A stretch of 33,300 nucleotides of DNA from Acidimicrobiaceae bacterium (GCA_947488685.1 CANLAH010000007.1:1-33300), one strand, 5' to 3'; shown: positions 1 through 8,090, counted from the first letter of the stretch. Notes: a model not told the origin generated them from the sequence alone. Numbers and translations: made by a program.

Positions 1-449
1 CTACGAACAATCGGCGAAAAATATCCGCCAGCACCGGCGTGAACAGGCATGCTGAATGGCAGTGGAACAGACAGAGCCCACATGGCGTTGCCATCACTTT
101 GTTTTTCAAATGCAATCGTGAGCACCCGTTTGTGGACACCTGACATCACGTGTTGGGCAGCCACAATTGCCGTCGATCCACCAACGCTGCCGGCAGTGTG
201 CACTCTAAACAACGGCTTGCCGCTTGCTGCCAATGAATCGGTCAACCACAACTCAGGCATCATCACGCCTTCGAGCATGTCTGGCGCTTTTCCGATGACG
301 ATGGCGTCAATGTCAGCCAGCGTCATGTTGGCGTCAAGTAAAGCCCGATCAACTGCTTCGCGTACAAGTCCAGCAATACTCACATCACCGCGACACGAGG
401 TGTGATGAGTTTGACCAACTCCAACAACAGCACAACGATGAAGCGCCAT
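1..449 (-). CDS. Thiolase-like protein (Ltp3-type lipid-transfer/aldolase family), C-terminus cut off
   Basis: The first 149 residues of a thiolase-fold protein are visible; the rest lies beyond the left window edge. The N-terminus MALHRCAVVGVGQT is the classic start of SCP2-type thiolases. In true thiolases the nucleophilic Cys sits in a VNxxCASG block; here the matching block reads VHTAGSVGGS, so the Cys is replaced by Gly. Known Cys-less relatives next to DUF35 proteins (Ltp2 of steroid-degrading actinobacteria) act as retro-aldolases on acyl-CoAs, so cleavage of a beta-hydroxyacyl-CoA is the likely role (inference). The start ATG shares one base with the stop of the preceding gene (TGATG), implying translational coupling. 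It is last of the visible leftward four-gene operon and fits the place of mycobacterial ltp3 (from memory). Confidence 0.85.
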   Translation of the reverse strand, partial: MALHRCAVVGVGQTHHTSCRGDVSIAGLVREAVDRALLDANMTLADIDAIVIGKAPDMLEGVMMPELWLTDSLAASGKPLFRVHTAGSVGGSTAIVAAQHVMSGVHKRVLTIAFEKQSDGNAMWALSVPLPFSMPVHAGAGGYFSPIVR

Positions 450-1504
450 CAGTTTCCTTCCAGTACAGCAACGATATTTTGTTGCAGACAAGCACCCTGA
501 GCCGCATGCGCAACAGCGCGATCGGCATCGCCCTTAAAGATTTGTCTAGCGGCTTGACCAAAACGCGCCAGTCCGGCGGCCATGAGTGGATTAGCAACGA
601 GCGCTCCGCCACTTGGCATCATGCGCGTAGTTGAGCGATCTATGCCCATTGATTGCGCCAAGATGATTTCGTGATGGCTATACGTGGCGTGAAGTTCGGC
701 AACATCAACTTTGTCCTTGGTCACGCCAGCATGAAACGAAGCAAGTGCCGCTGAATTGCTTCTGCTGAGATCTCGTAATCCAAGGTTTTGAAAATCAATC
801 CGATGATCGATGCCACGAATCCATGCCGGCCGATCACACATTTCTAGCGCTCTGTCTGCAGTGGTCATAATGATCGCAGCCACCCCGTCTGCCATTGCAG
901 GGCAGTCATGCGCGCGCAACGGATTTGCGGTCATGGGTTCGTCAAGCAACTCATCAGCGTCGCGGTATCCGTAGGCCAATACATTGGGGTTGTCGGCTGC
1001 ATCTCGCAAACTTCGCGACACAACATCTGCCATTTGACGTTCTGTCACAGTTCCGGCGTCAATCGCCGCGCGCGCGCCCATTGCCTCAAGCGAACGAAAT
1101 CCGGGCCACAGCGGAGCGACAACATACGGATCAAGTTGCAATGTCAGCGCGCGATTCATGTCACCTGCCGATGATTTACCATTACCAAACACAAGCGCAG
1201 TATTGGCTTCTCCAGTTTGGATTTTTACCCACGCCTCGTACAGTGCCCATGCGCCGTCCATTTCGACGTGACTCTCCATGATTGGTGGCCATGCGCCCAG
1301 TGCATCGACAGCGGAAACAAAACTAAATGGCTGACCTGTCATGTAGTCACAACTTCCGTGACACCAAAAATCAATATCGCTCCGCTGGACATTTGCACGA
1401 TTCAGGATTTCGTGCACGACAGGCACAATCATCTCCACCGGACTCAGGGTCGTCGCTGAGGTGTTTTGACCTTCGATGTAGGCAACAATTGCAACGTCAC
1501 GCAT
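449..1504 (-). CDS. Thiolase-like protein without catalytic Cys/His (Ltp4-type)
   Basis: A 351-residue protein with the thiolase/SCP2-thiolase fold pattern but none of the thiolase catalytic residues. The block that should carry the nucleophilic Cys reads ESHVEMDGAW. The C-terminal GHPxGxTG motif is replaced by ALVANPLMAAG, and the last CxGGG loop by QGACLQQN. Thiolysis is therefore unlikely. The length matches mycobacterial Ltp4 (about 354 aa, from memory), which also lies beside a DUF35 protein and Ltp3. I infer a heteromeric retro-aldolase or acyl-CoA-binding partner of its two neighbours. Its ATG overlaps the TAA of the upstream DUF35 gene by one base (TAATG). A non-enzymatic scaffold role is an alternative. 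Confidence 0.88.
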   Translation of the reverse strand: MRDVAIVAYIEGQNTSATTLSPVEMIVPVVHEILNRANVQRSDIDFWCHGSCDYMTGQPFSFVSAVDALGAWPPIMESHVEMDGAWALYEAWVKIQTGEANTALVFGNGKSSAGDMNRALTLQLDPYVVAPLWPGFRSLEAMGARAAIDAGTVTERQMADVVSRSLRDAADNPNVLAYGYRDADELLDEPMTANPLRAHDCPAMADGVAAIIMTTADRALEMCDRPAWIRGIDHRIDFQNLGLRDLSRSNSAALASFHAGVTKDKVDVAELHATYSHHEIILAQSMGIDRSTTRMMPSGGALVANPLMAAGLARFGQAARQIFKGDADRAVAHAAQGACLQQNIVAVLEGN

Positions 1505-1995
1505 TACAGATGCCTCGCATACACATCAAAATCTGCATCGGGTTCACCAGTTGGTTTGTAATACAGAATGTTCTCCAGCGACGGCGTCCACTCTGACTTA
1601 TCTTTCCAAACAGGCTCTACACGCATTCCCATGCGCACATCGGCAGCTTCACACTCTTGAATCAGATGCTGCATGCCAATATCGGCACCATCCAAAAGAA
1701 TTGTGGCCGCAACATATGGAATCTTGATTGTCTGACCAAGAAAGGGAACATTCACTACGCAAAACGTGGTGATGGTTCCGCGCGGGCCGACTTCTACTTC
1801 GGCAGCAAGCAATACTCCGCACCTCGGGCATATCCCATTTCGTGGAGGAAAGTACACGAGCTCACAATCAGGACATCGTCTCCCTATGAGTTTGCCATTT
1901 TCAAGACCACGCATGTATACAACTGATCCAGGTCCAGATGACCACGTGTAATCAATGCCAATTGGTGTGCGAATGCGCAAGATGTCGTCAGCCAT
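1504..1995 (-). CDS. DUF35 OB-fold protein with zinc ribbon
   Basis: A 163-residue DUF35 protein. An N-terminal segment is followed by a rubredoxin-like zinc ribbon with two CxxC pairs (C41/C44 and C56/C59), then an OB-fold with the typical VPYVAATILLDGAD-like strand block and the MGMRVEPVW motif. DUF35 proteins bind acyl-CoA and are obligate partners of Cys-less thiolases, as in ChsH2 with Ltp2. The start at 1995 gives the normal DUF35 N-terminus; an ATG 96 bases further upstream would add a 32-residue tail lying inside the previous gene. The gene overlaps its upstream neighbour, also DUF35, by 8 bases. Together the two resemble one two-domain DUF35 protein split in two. Confidence 0.88.
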   Translation of the reverse strand: MADDILRIRTPIGIDYTWSSGPGSVVYMRGLENGKLIGRRCPDCELVYFPPRNGICPRCGVLLAAEVEVGPRGTITTFCVVNVPFLGQTIKIPYVAATILLDGADIGMQHLIQECEAADVRMGMRVEPVWKDKSEWTPSLENILYYKPTGEPDADFDVYARHL

Positions 1996-2476
1996 GAGCG
2001 CCCTCTGGCTCGAAACACGTGATTGCCGTGATGGATGGAGTTGGTTCGGCTGCCCACACTGCTCGCACGCGCATACCAGTTGACATGTCACTTACAGAAG
2101 CGACACGAACTGCGTGCAACATTGGGGTATCTGCTCCGTCAAGAAGTATGAGTGCCCAAGCAAATGGTTGTTGCAATGTGTTGTCTGCAAATGGCTCTGG
2201 TTGCCAACTCCACGTCAGCACGAGGCCGGTATCGCTAACAGCCACCCACTCTGTGAGAGCTGCTCCGGTGGCGGGATCAAACTCGAGTGGCGGAACGTGC
2301 ACACTTGCGTCAACTCCTCGCGTTCCTTCAATTTTTTTTGCAGCAAGCGACGTTAAAAAACGACCTATGACTGCGCCCACCGTGCGGTCATAGGGATAGA
2401 ACAAGCGAAGTGGCGCCATCAACGAGCCATCGGGGCCAACCGTTGCAATTATGGGAGGTGTACCTGGGGCTGCCAC
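1988..2476 (-). CDS. DUF35 OB-fold protein lacking the zinc-ribbon cysteines
   Basis: A 162-residue protein recognisable as DUF35 by YPYDRTVGAVIGRFLTSL, VHVPPLEFDP, the ILLDGAD strand and the MSTGMRVRAVW block. The region that normally carries four zinc cysteines has none; the only Cys is near the C-terminus. It is the first gene of the leftward operon that continues into a zinc-bearing DUF35 gene and two Cys-less thiolases, so a structural or acyl-CoA-binding subunit is likely. The start is uncertain. The GTG at 2476 has no Shine-Dalgarno but has TAAAAA 7 nt upstream, fitting a leaderless start. The alternative is the ATG at 2419, giving 143 residues. A palindromic operator lies 24 nt upstream of the GTG. 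Confidence 0.8.
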   Translation of the reverse strand: MAAPGTPPIIATVGPDGSLMAPLRLFYPYDRTVGAVIGRFLTSLAAKKIEGTRGVDASVHVPPLEFDPATGAALTEWVAVSDTGLVLTWSWQPEPFADNTLQQPFAWALILLDGADTPMLHAVRVASVSDMSTGMRVRAVWAAEPTPSITAITCFEPEGAHG

Positions 2477-2499
2477 GCCTTATTTTTTAGCACATGCTG

Positions 2500-2524
2500 A
2501 GTTTCTGACATGGTGTCAGAAACT
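2500..2524. promoter_or_regulatory. Palindromic operator, site A (TetR-type)
   Basis: This is a perfect inverted repeat: AGTTTCTGACA, three bases TGG, then TGTCAGAAACT. The core TCTGAC-N5-GTCAGA recurs at two other divergent promoters in this window. On the plus strand CTGACA (2505-2510) could double as a -35 box, with TAGATT at 2527-2532 as -10 (16-nt spacing), giving a start of transcription near 2539 for the transporter operon. A bound protein would block this promoter and probably the opposing DUF35 promoter. The palindrome is seen directly; regulator identity is inferred. Confidence 0.78.
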
Positions 2525-2552
2525 GATAGATTTTTTGCGCAGAGACTTTTTT

Positions 2553-2560
2553 AAGGGGGA
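2553..2560 (+). promoter_or_regulatory. Strong ribosome binding site of the binding-protein gene
   Basis: AAGGGGGA lies four bases before the ATG at 2565. It fixes the start there and rules out the in-frame ATG at 2451, which would add 38 residues before the lipoprotein signal peptide. Confidence 0.75.
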
Positions 2561-2564
2561 CATC

Positions 2565-3965
2565 ATGAGAAGAATTCTTGGAATCGCTGGAGTTGTCACG
2601 CTCGTAGCACTCAGTGCGTGCTCGGCTAGTGGATCAAGCGACGGCGCTGACTCCACCGCGCAGAGCGCTCCTGTCGACACGGCGGCATCTGGTTCTGACA
2701 CTGTCACATTCGGCACAATGGATAGCCCATGCGGAAAAGGCACTGCCACAGTTGACGCCACTCAAAACGGCGGACCAACACTTAAAGTCGTGGCAGCAAC
2801 AGATAAGGGCTTCACCATTACTCCTGGTCTTGACATCGAACTTGAAGATGCCGCCAAGGGCTTTGTTGGCTGGTGCAACGAACAAGGTGGCATCCAAGGC
2901 GTACCACTCGAACTAATCGAAGTTGATGCCGCTTTATTTCAGGTGCCTGCGGCGATGGAGAAGATCTGCGCAAGCGCATTTGCAATGGTGGGTGGTGGAT
3001 TGGTCTTTGACAATCAAGAGTTCCCACGCTTTCATGAATGCAAGATGATCGACTTTGCTGCGTACACAGTGACATCAGCAAAAGCGGGCTCAAATGGGAA
3101 AATTCAACCCATCCCCAATCCGGCACAAGTGAAGCCAACAAGTTGGTTGTTGTATCTCAAGAAGAATCATGCCGAAGACATCAAAAAGACCGCCATCCTT
3201 GCCGGAAACTTCGAAACTACTTTGAACGTTGCTAAAGGTCTCAAAGAAACCATGGAGATTGTCGGTGGCTTTGATTCAGTAGACATCATTGAGTACAACT
3301 CAGCAGGCGAAGCTTCCTGGACGCCATTCGCACAAAAACTTAAGGACAAGGGAATCACGGCGATGTCCTTTGTCGGATCACCCCCCGGAATCATCCCATT
3401 GCTTAAAGCAATGCAAGAAATTGGTTACAAGCCAAACGTAATTTTTAATGACGGAAACTTCTACGACTCTTCACTTGAAAACCTTGGACCAATGTCTGAC
3501 GGTCTCATTGCACGCACGGTGTATTCGCCTTTTGAAGAGAGCGCAAACTTTCCTGCAATGAGTGACTTCCTGGCCATCATGAAGAAATACAATCCAAGCG
3601 GCAAAATCGCTGGACTCGGCCTGCAGACATTCTCGGCTTATCTCATGTTTGCTCAATCAGTAAACGAGTGCGTCAAGACCAACAACAATGTCATTGAGCG
3701 CGAGTGCGTGCTTGCCCAAGCAAAAAAAATTACGTCATGGACTGCTGGCGGCTTGCACACAGAGACAAATCCGAGCGCAGGCACTCCCCCTAAATGTGGC
3801 ACCCTGATGCAGTTGCAAGGTGGCAAGTGGACACGCCTGTTCCCTGCACTTGGTAGCGCGGACGACAACGGCAATGGTTGGCACTGTGACGAAGATGGAG
3901 TTGCCAATCTGACTGGCTCGTACGGAGACGCAACGCCAGGCATTGACACAAGTCGACCGAACTAA
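2565..3965 (+). CDS. Liv-type ABC transporter substrate-binding lipoprotein
   Basis: A 466-residue type I periplasmic-binding protein of the LivK-like family (Peripla_BP_6), the extracytoplasmic receptor of a HAAT ABC importer. Residues 1-18 form a lipoprotein signal peptide with lipobox LSAC; C19 would be lipidated and is followed by a Ser/Gly/Asp-rich linker to about residue 45. The mature domain contains AKGFVGWCNEQGGIQG, typical of the ligand-binding fold, and an SPPGIIPLLKAMQEIGY segment. It is first in an operon with permease and ATPase genes. HAAT importers are not limited to amino acids; members carry aromatic acids, amides and other carboxylates. The shared operator with an aldolase operon argues for a catabolic substrate here (inference). 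Confidence 0.92.
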   Translation: MRRILGIAGVVTLVALSACSASGSSDGADSTAQSAPVDTAASGSDTVTFGTMDSPCGKGTATVDATQNGGPTLKVVAATDKGFTITPGLDIELEDAAKGFVGWCNEQGGIQGVPLELIEVDAALFQVPAAMEKICASAFAMVGGGLVFDNQEFPRFHECKMIDFAAYTVTSAKAGSNGKIQPIPNPAQVKPTSWLLYLKKNHAEDIKKTAILAGNFETTLNVAKGLKETMEIVGGFDSVDIIEYNSAGEASWTPFAQKLKDKGITAMSFVGSPPGIIPLLKAMQEIGYKPNVIFNDGNFYDSSLENLGPMSDGLIARTVYSPFEESANFPAMSDFLAIMKKYNPSGKIAGLGLQTFSAYLMFAQSVNECVKTNNNVIERECVLAQAKKITSWTAGGLHTETNPSAGTPPKCGTLMQLQGGKWTRLFPALGSADDNGNGWHCDEDGVANLTGSYGDATPGIDTSRPN

Positions 3966-3998
3966 CTAGCCACAGCACTCGCTGGCGACACTAGAAAC

Positions 3999-6266
3999 AT
4001 GCAGCAACTCGTCGCATATACAGTCATTGGTCTTACGACTGGCGCAATCTACGCCCTTGCATCAAGTGGCCTCGTCGTCACATATGTGACATCTGGTGTC
4101 TTTAATATTGCCCACGGGGCAATCGGAATGATTGCCGCATTTTCTTACTGGCAAGTTCGCTTTGAGTGGGGATGGCCTGCCCCAGTTGCGCTCTTTGCCA
4201 TTTTGGGAGTGCTGTGTCCAGCACTGGGCCTTGTTATCGATCGAGTTGCTCTTCGCGGTCTCGCACAGGCAACCGAGGTCACGCGGCTCACAGCGACTGT
4301 GGCGTTAATGGCTGCGTTTATTGGCATCGCCACATGGATCTGGCCACCAGAAAATCGTCAACCGTTTCGTGGATTCTTTGATGGCAACAACGTGAGTGTC
4401 CTCGGCGTCAATGTGGGCTGGAACAAAATTATTGCTCTCATCGCCGCAGTAGTAGTAGCAGGGGGTCTGCGAATCCTGTTGTACAAGACTCGCCTTGGAA
4501 TACAAATGCGAGCCGTTGTCGACGACCGCAGTTTGGCCGAACTCAATGGTGCGCGACCAGCGCGCATCGCAAGTGCATCTTGGGCGCTCGGCGCATCGTT
4601 GGCTGGACTCGCTGGCATCTTGCTCGCCGCCGAGGTTCAACTCAATGTGGTGCCGCTGACATTGCTGGTCATCAATGCTTATGCCGCTGCAATCTTTGGC
4701 AGGCTCAAAAGTTTGCCGCTCACCTTTTTAGGAGCAATGGCTCTGGGTTTAACCGAAGCATATTTACTATGGGGTCAAGGGCAATCGTGGTTCCCCGAAA
4801 CAATCGGTGGCTTCTCCACTTCTGGCTTGCGACAGGCCACTCCAACAATTTTCCTTTTCCTTTTGCTTATGTTATTACCGCAAGCCAAATTACGAGCTGG
4901 TGCTGCGCGAGTGCGTGAGCGTTCGGCAATTCCACAATGGAATACCGCAATTTTGGGAGCAGCGGTTTTGGTCATCGGTTCAATTGCTGTGACCGGCATG
5001 ATGACTCGCTCAAACACGATCTATCTCATACAAGCGCTCATTATGGCCCTTGCAGTCGTGAGTCTTGTCCCACTCACGGGTTATGCCGGTTTGGTATCGC
5101 TCGCACCATTGACATTTGCTGGTATCGGTGCGGTGCTGATGTCCAAAATGCCCGGAGACGGAAACGTCGTCTCATTGATCGCAGTTGTCGTGGTTGTGGC
5201 GCTCATCGGAGCAGTCGTCGCATTACCTGCATTGCGACTTGAAGGCATTTATTTAGCACTTGCCACAGGAGCATTTGCCTTGCTCGTGTCAATCTTGGTG
5301 TTTAACCAAGGCAAGATTTTTTCCAACGGCGTTGCTGAAGTGCCACCATTGCGCTTACCTGGCGTAGATCTTTCACAGCCACGACCAAAAGCAATTTTCT
5401 TGTCTGTGGCGTTCGCCGTGGTCGGGTTGCTACTCGTAGCACTGCGACGCAGTTCATTGGGACGTCAGTTTGTAGCAATGAAAGATTCGCCACTTGCAGG
5501 AGCCACATTGGGCATGAACTTGGTGCGCACGAAAGCATTGGCATTTGCGATGAGTGCAGCAATCGCATCCCTTGCCGGAGCACTTGACGCTGGCAAGGTT
5601 GCACCAGATAACTACACGTTCGATCGCAGTCTTCCAATCTTATTGTTGGCGATCGTCAGCGGTGTCGGCTCGATCGGTGGTGCGTTTTTTGGTGGGATGC
5701 TGCTCGGGTCTAACACTGTCCTGGCTTCAATTGTTCCGTCGGTCTCAAACATCACGCAAGTCATGCCTGGCCTGATCGGGCTCAGCATGGGACGCAATCC
5801 CAACGGAACAGCATCTCAGATTGCCACTGGGTTTCGCCCCGTCACATCTCATCCACAATCACTCCTCACTGCTCTTAGCGGTATCGGCGCACTCTGGTTG
5901 CTGACATCAGTCGACATTATTTCGCATTGGGGATTTTTTGCCGCGCTCGTCATCTGGGGTCTAGGAATTGTGCCCAACCTGCCAGCACTCGCTGTCACGT
6001 CTGGACGATCCCGTGCGTTGTGTCTTCTTATCGCTGCTGTCGGAATGGGTATTGCAGCATTCTTTGACGACATCTTTGAGGCTGTGCCAACCGGTGGACG
6101 ATTGTTGGCAATCATCGTGTTGTTTGTAGTTGTTGGTAATGCAATACGCCGTATCCACACTCCCGTCGCGCCAACATCAAAATCATCACCAGATTTAATG
6201 GGACTGACTGGTTTTACTCCTGAAGAGTTGTCACAGTCTGATCGCGCAATCAAGGTGGTGCCATGA
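3999..6266 (+). CDS. Fused LivH-LivM-type ABC transporter permease
   Basis: A 755-residue polytopic membrane protein combining both HAAT permeases. Residues 1 to about 300 match LivH (start GLTTGAIYALASSGL; EAA-like loop VVDDRSLAELNGARPARI). About residues 340-590 match LivM (NTIYLIQALIMALAVVSLVPLTGYAGLVSL in overlapping hydrophobic blocks; EAA-like loop AMKDSPLAGATLGMN). A further roughly 150 residues with extra hydrophobic helices and a polar tail follow, beyond what separate LivH plus LivM would need. It starts 33 nt after the binding-protein gene with only a weak ribosome site, and its stop overlaps the next start (ATGA). Fused HAAT permeases are common in actinobacteria. Confidence 0.92.
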   Translation: MQQLVAYTVIGLTTGAIYALASSGLVVTYVTSGVFNIAHGAIGMIAAFSYWQVRFEWGWPAPVALFAILGVLCPALGLVIDRVALRGLAQATEVTRLTATVALMAAFIGIATWIWPPENRQPFRGFFDGNNVSVLGVNVGWNKIIALIAAVVVAGGLRILLYKTRLGIQMRAVVDDRSLAELNGARPARIASASWALGASLAGLAGILLAAEVQLNVVPLTLLVINAYAAAIFGRLKSLPLTFLGAMALGLTEAYLLWGQGQSWFPETIGGFSTSGLRQATPTIFLFLLLMLLPQAKLRAGAARVRERSAIPQWNTAILGAAVLVIGSIAVTGMMTRSNTIYLIQALIMALAVVSLVPLTGYAGLVSLAPLTFAGIGAVLMSKMPGDGNVVSLIAVVVVVALIGAVVALPALRLEGIYLALATGAFALLVSILVFNQGKIFSNGVAEVPPLRLPGVDLSQPRPKAIFLSVAFAVVGLLLVALRRSSLGRQFVAMKDSPLAGATLGMNLVRTKALAFAMSAAIASLAGALDAGKVAPDNYTFDRSLPILLLAIVSGVGSIGGAFFGGMLLGSNTVLASIVPSVSNITQVMPGLIGLSMGRNPNGTASQIATGFRPVTSHPQSLLTALSGIGALWLLTSVDIISHWGFFAALVIWGLGIVPNLPALAVTSGRSRALCLLIAAVGMGIAAFFDDIFEAVPTGGRLLAIIVLFVVVGNAIRRIHTPVAPTSKSSPDLMGLTGFTPEELSQSDRAIKVVP

Positions 6267-6976
6267 CCGCTCTTCTTGAGGTTCGTAGTGTTGCTGTTCG
6301 CTTTGGCGGTGTCATGGCGCTGTCAGGAGTTGACCTTGATGTGCAAAAAGATTCAATCACTGGGCTCATTGGCCCTAATGGAGCCGGCAAAACAACCCTC
6401 TTTAATGTGATCTGCGGAATCCGTCAGCCCACGACAGGTGTTGTGCTGCTTGACAATGAAGAAATCAATGGTGTTCCCACTCAAAAACGAAGTGCCATGG
6501 GGATTGGACGCACCTTTCAGCGACTTGAACTCTTCACCACCTTGTCGGTTTTTGACAATGTTCTTGTTGCTGCCGAACTCGCTCGCGTCAGCAATCCGCA
6601 TGCCGTTGCGCGCGAGCAGATCGAACTTCTTGGTCTGACTGATCGTGCCGACACGATTGCCGGAGAACTACCGACAGGATCAGCACGCTTGCTCGAAGTT
6701 GCGCGTGCACTTGCCGGGCGTCCGCGATTGCTCTTGCTTGATGAACCCGCCTCTGGGTTAGATGATGTCGAAACTCAACAACTCGGCGTTTTGTTGCAGC
6801 AACTTAAGTCACTGGGCATCACTGTCTTACTTGTCGAACATGATATGAGTTTGATCATGAAGGTATGCGATCAAATTCATGTGTTAGATCTCGGGAACGT
6901 AATTGCAAGCGGAACACCCGATCAGATTCAACACGATCCAAGTGTCATTGACGCATATCTCGGAGCAGTGCGATGA
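6263..6976 (+). CDS. LivG-type ABC transporter ATPase
   Basis: A 237-residue ATPase of a HAAT importer. Walker A is GPNGAGKTT (residues 37-45), the Q-loop is near Q86, and Walker B is LLLLDEP with D160/E161. The signature loop is degenerate, ELPTGSARLLEVARAL (135-150), in place of LSGGQ; LivG proteins typically carry such a relaxed signature followed by R-LE-ARAL. The switch His is in LLVEHDMSLIM. It overlaps the permease gene by four bases (ATGA) and the following ATPase by four bases, so the three are translationally coupled. Confidence 0.94.
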   Translation: MTALLEVRSVAVRFGGVMALSGVDLDVQKDSITGLIGPNGAGKTTLFNVICGIRQPTTGVVLLDNEEINGVPTQKRSAMGIGRTFQRLELFTTLSVFDNVLVAAELARVSNPHAVAREQIELLGLTDRADTIAGELPTGSARLLEVARALAGRPRLLLLDEPASGLDDVETQQLGVLLQQLKSLGITVLLVEHDMSLIMKVCDQIHVLDLGNVIASGTPDQIQHDPSVIDAYLGAVR

Positions 6977-7689
6977 GTGGAATCGGCGAACCTATTCTTG
7001 AACTGAAAAATATCAGTGCGAGCTACGATGCTATTTCGGTACTGCACGATGTCAATATCACCGTGCGCCGTGGAGAAGTCATGGCATTGCTCGGACCAAA
7101 TGGTGCCGGAAAAAGTACGGTTCTCAAAATTGCTAGCGCCTTAATGCGTCCGACGCAAGGCTCCGTCCACATTGCTGGACACGACCTCACTGGAGCCGCC
7201 GCGAGTGAACTTGCCAGACTCGGCGTGTGCACGATTCCAGAAGGACGCGGGATTTTCCCCAATCTCACTGTTCGCGAAAATCTGGAGATGGCTGCCCGAA
7301 AAGGACTCTCTGTCTCGGTCATCCAAGAACGTGCTTTCGCACGTTTCCCAATCTTGGCTGAGCGCAGAACTCAACTTGCCGGAACATTGTCTGGTGGTCA
7401 GCAGCAGATGCTCTCGTTGGCGCGCGGTTTAGCAACCGATCCTGTTTTGCTGATGTTGGATGAAATGTCAATGGGGCTTGCCCCGATTGTGGTTGCCGAT
7501 CTGTACGAACAGGTACAAGCCATCGCTGCCGAGGGAGTCTCGGTACTTGTGATCGAACAATTTGCCCGCACCGTGCTCGGAATTGCAGATACTGCAGTCG
7601 TCATGTCTCATGGTCATGTTCGGTTCTCTGGTAACGCCCGTGACGTGGATGAAGCCACTCTGTCGAGCGCCTACCTTGGGACAAAGTAA
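6973..7689 (+). CDS. LivF-type ABC transporter ATPase
   Basis: A 238-residue ATPase, the second nucleotide-binding subunit of the HAAT importer. Walker A GPNGAGKST is at residues 41-49, a canonical LSGGQ signature at 139-143, and Walker B LLMLDEM with D163/E164, followed by SMGLAPIV, which is characteristic of LivF (usually LGLAP). PEGRGIFPNLTVRENL is another LivF hallmark. It pairs with the LivG-type subunit just upstream, which has the degenerate signature loop. All parts of an importer are therefore present in this one operon. Confidence 0.94.
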   Translation: MSGIGEPILELKNISASYDAISVLHDVNITVRRGEVMALLGPNGAGKSTVLKIASALMRPTQGSVHIAGHDLTGAAASELARLGVCTIPEGRGIFPNLTVRENLEMAARKGLSVSVIQERAFARFPILAERRTQLAGTLSGGQQQMLSLARGLATDPVLLMLDEMSMGLAPIVVADLYEQVQAIAAEGVSVLVIEQFARTVLGIADTAVVMSHGHVRFSGNARDVDEATLSSAYLGTK

Positions 7690-7729
7690 TCTGACATCTA
7701 GCACCCCACACACCAGGTCAGGAGCCCAG

Positions 7730-8086
7730 ATGAACGAAGAACGAATCACTCAATTCACTGAAGAAGTTGCCGAACTTAAATTGCGTGGCGCAAAGGGCGA
7801 CAACGAGCGTTGGTTGTTGCTCATCGGATCAATCATGTTGGTTGTGGGAGTTGCTCTTGGTGTCGTCGGCGGAGTGATGGCCAGCGGAACTACCAACACT
7901 GCTGATCAAGTTGCTGCAATTGCCACCGGGAGCCTCGTCGGATTAGTGCTCGTCATCGCGGGCACTGCGTTGTTCTTGCGCTATTCAGCAGGTCGCTTTA
8001 TTCGCTTTTGGATGGTTCGTTTTGTTCACGAACAGCGCAGCGAGACAGATCGACTGATTGCGGCAATCGAGAAATCACAGAAGTAG
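7730..8086 (+). CDS. Small membrane protein with two transmembrane helices
   Basis: A 118-residue protein I cannot assign to a named family. A charged N-terminus of about 26 residues is followed by two hydrophobic helices (about 27-50, WLLLIGSIMLVVGVALG; and about 60-84, IATGSLVGLVLVIAGTALF), and the C-terminal 30 residues are charged and probably helical. Both ends would face the same side, probably the cytoplasm. The start is set by AGGAG at 7720-7724, five bases before the ATG; an upstream in-frame start would lie inside the ATPase gene. It follows the transporter by 40 nt and is probably cotranscribed, so an accessory role in transport is possible but unproven. Confidence 0.8.
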   Translation: MNEERITQFTEEVAELKLRGAKGDNERWLLLIGSIMLVVGVALGVVGGVMASGTTNTADQVAAIATGSLVGLVLVIAGTALFLRYSAGRFIRFWMVRFVHEQRSETDRLIAAIEKSQK

Positions 8087-8090
8087 AGAT

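Noticed and set aside
895-1281. Open frame opposite the Ltp4-like gene
   Set aside because: It shows no family motif, has odd composition and lies entirely antisense to a well supported gene.
2451-2564. N-terminal extension of the binding protein from an upstream ATG
   Set aside because: It would put 38 residues before a clear lipoprotein signal peptide and run through the operator; the ATG at 2565 has a strong ribosome site.
3966-3998. Possible hairpin between binding-protein and permease genes
   Set aside because: The stem is only four base pairs with mismatches around it, too weak to call an attenuator or processing site.
5849-6253. 134-residue open frame antisense to the permease gene
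   Set aside because: No recognisable motif or ribosome site; a shadow of the permease coding frame.
7690-7724. CTGAC and GTCAG halves upstream of the small membrane protein gene
   Set aside because: The halves are about 20 bases apart instead of 5-7, so they do not form the operator; only a weak five-pair stem is possible.
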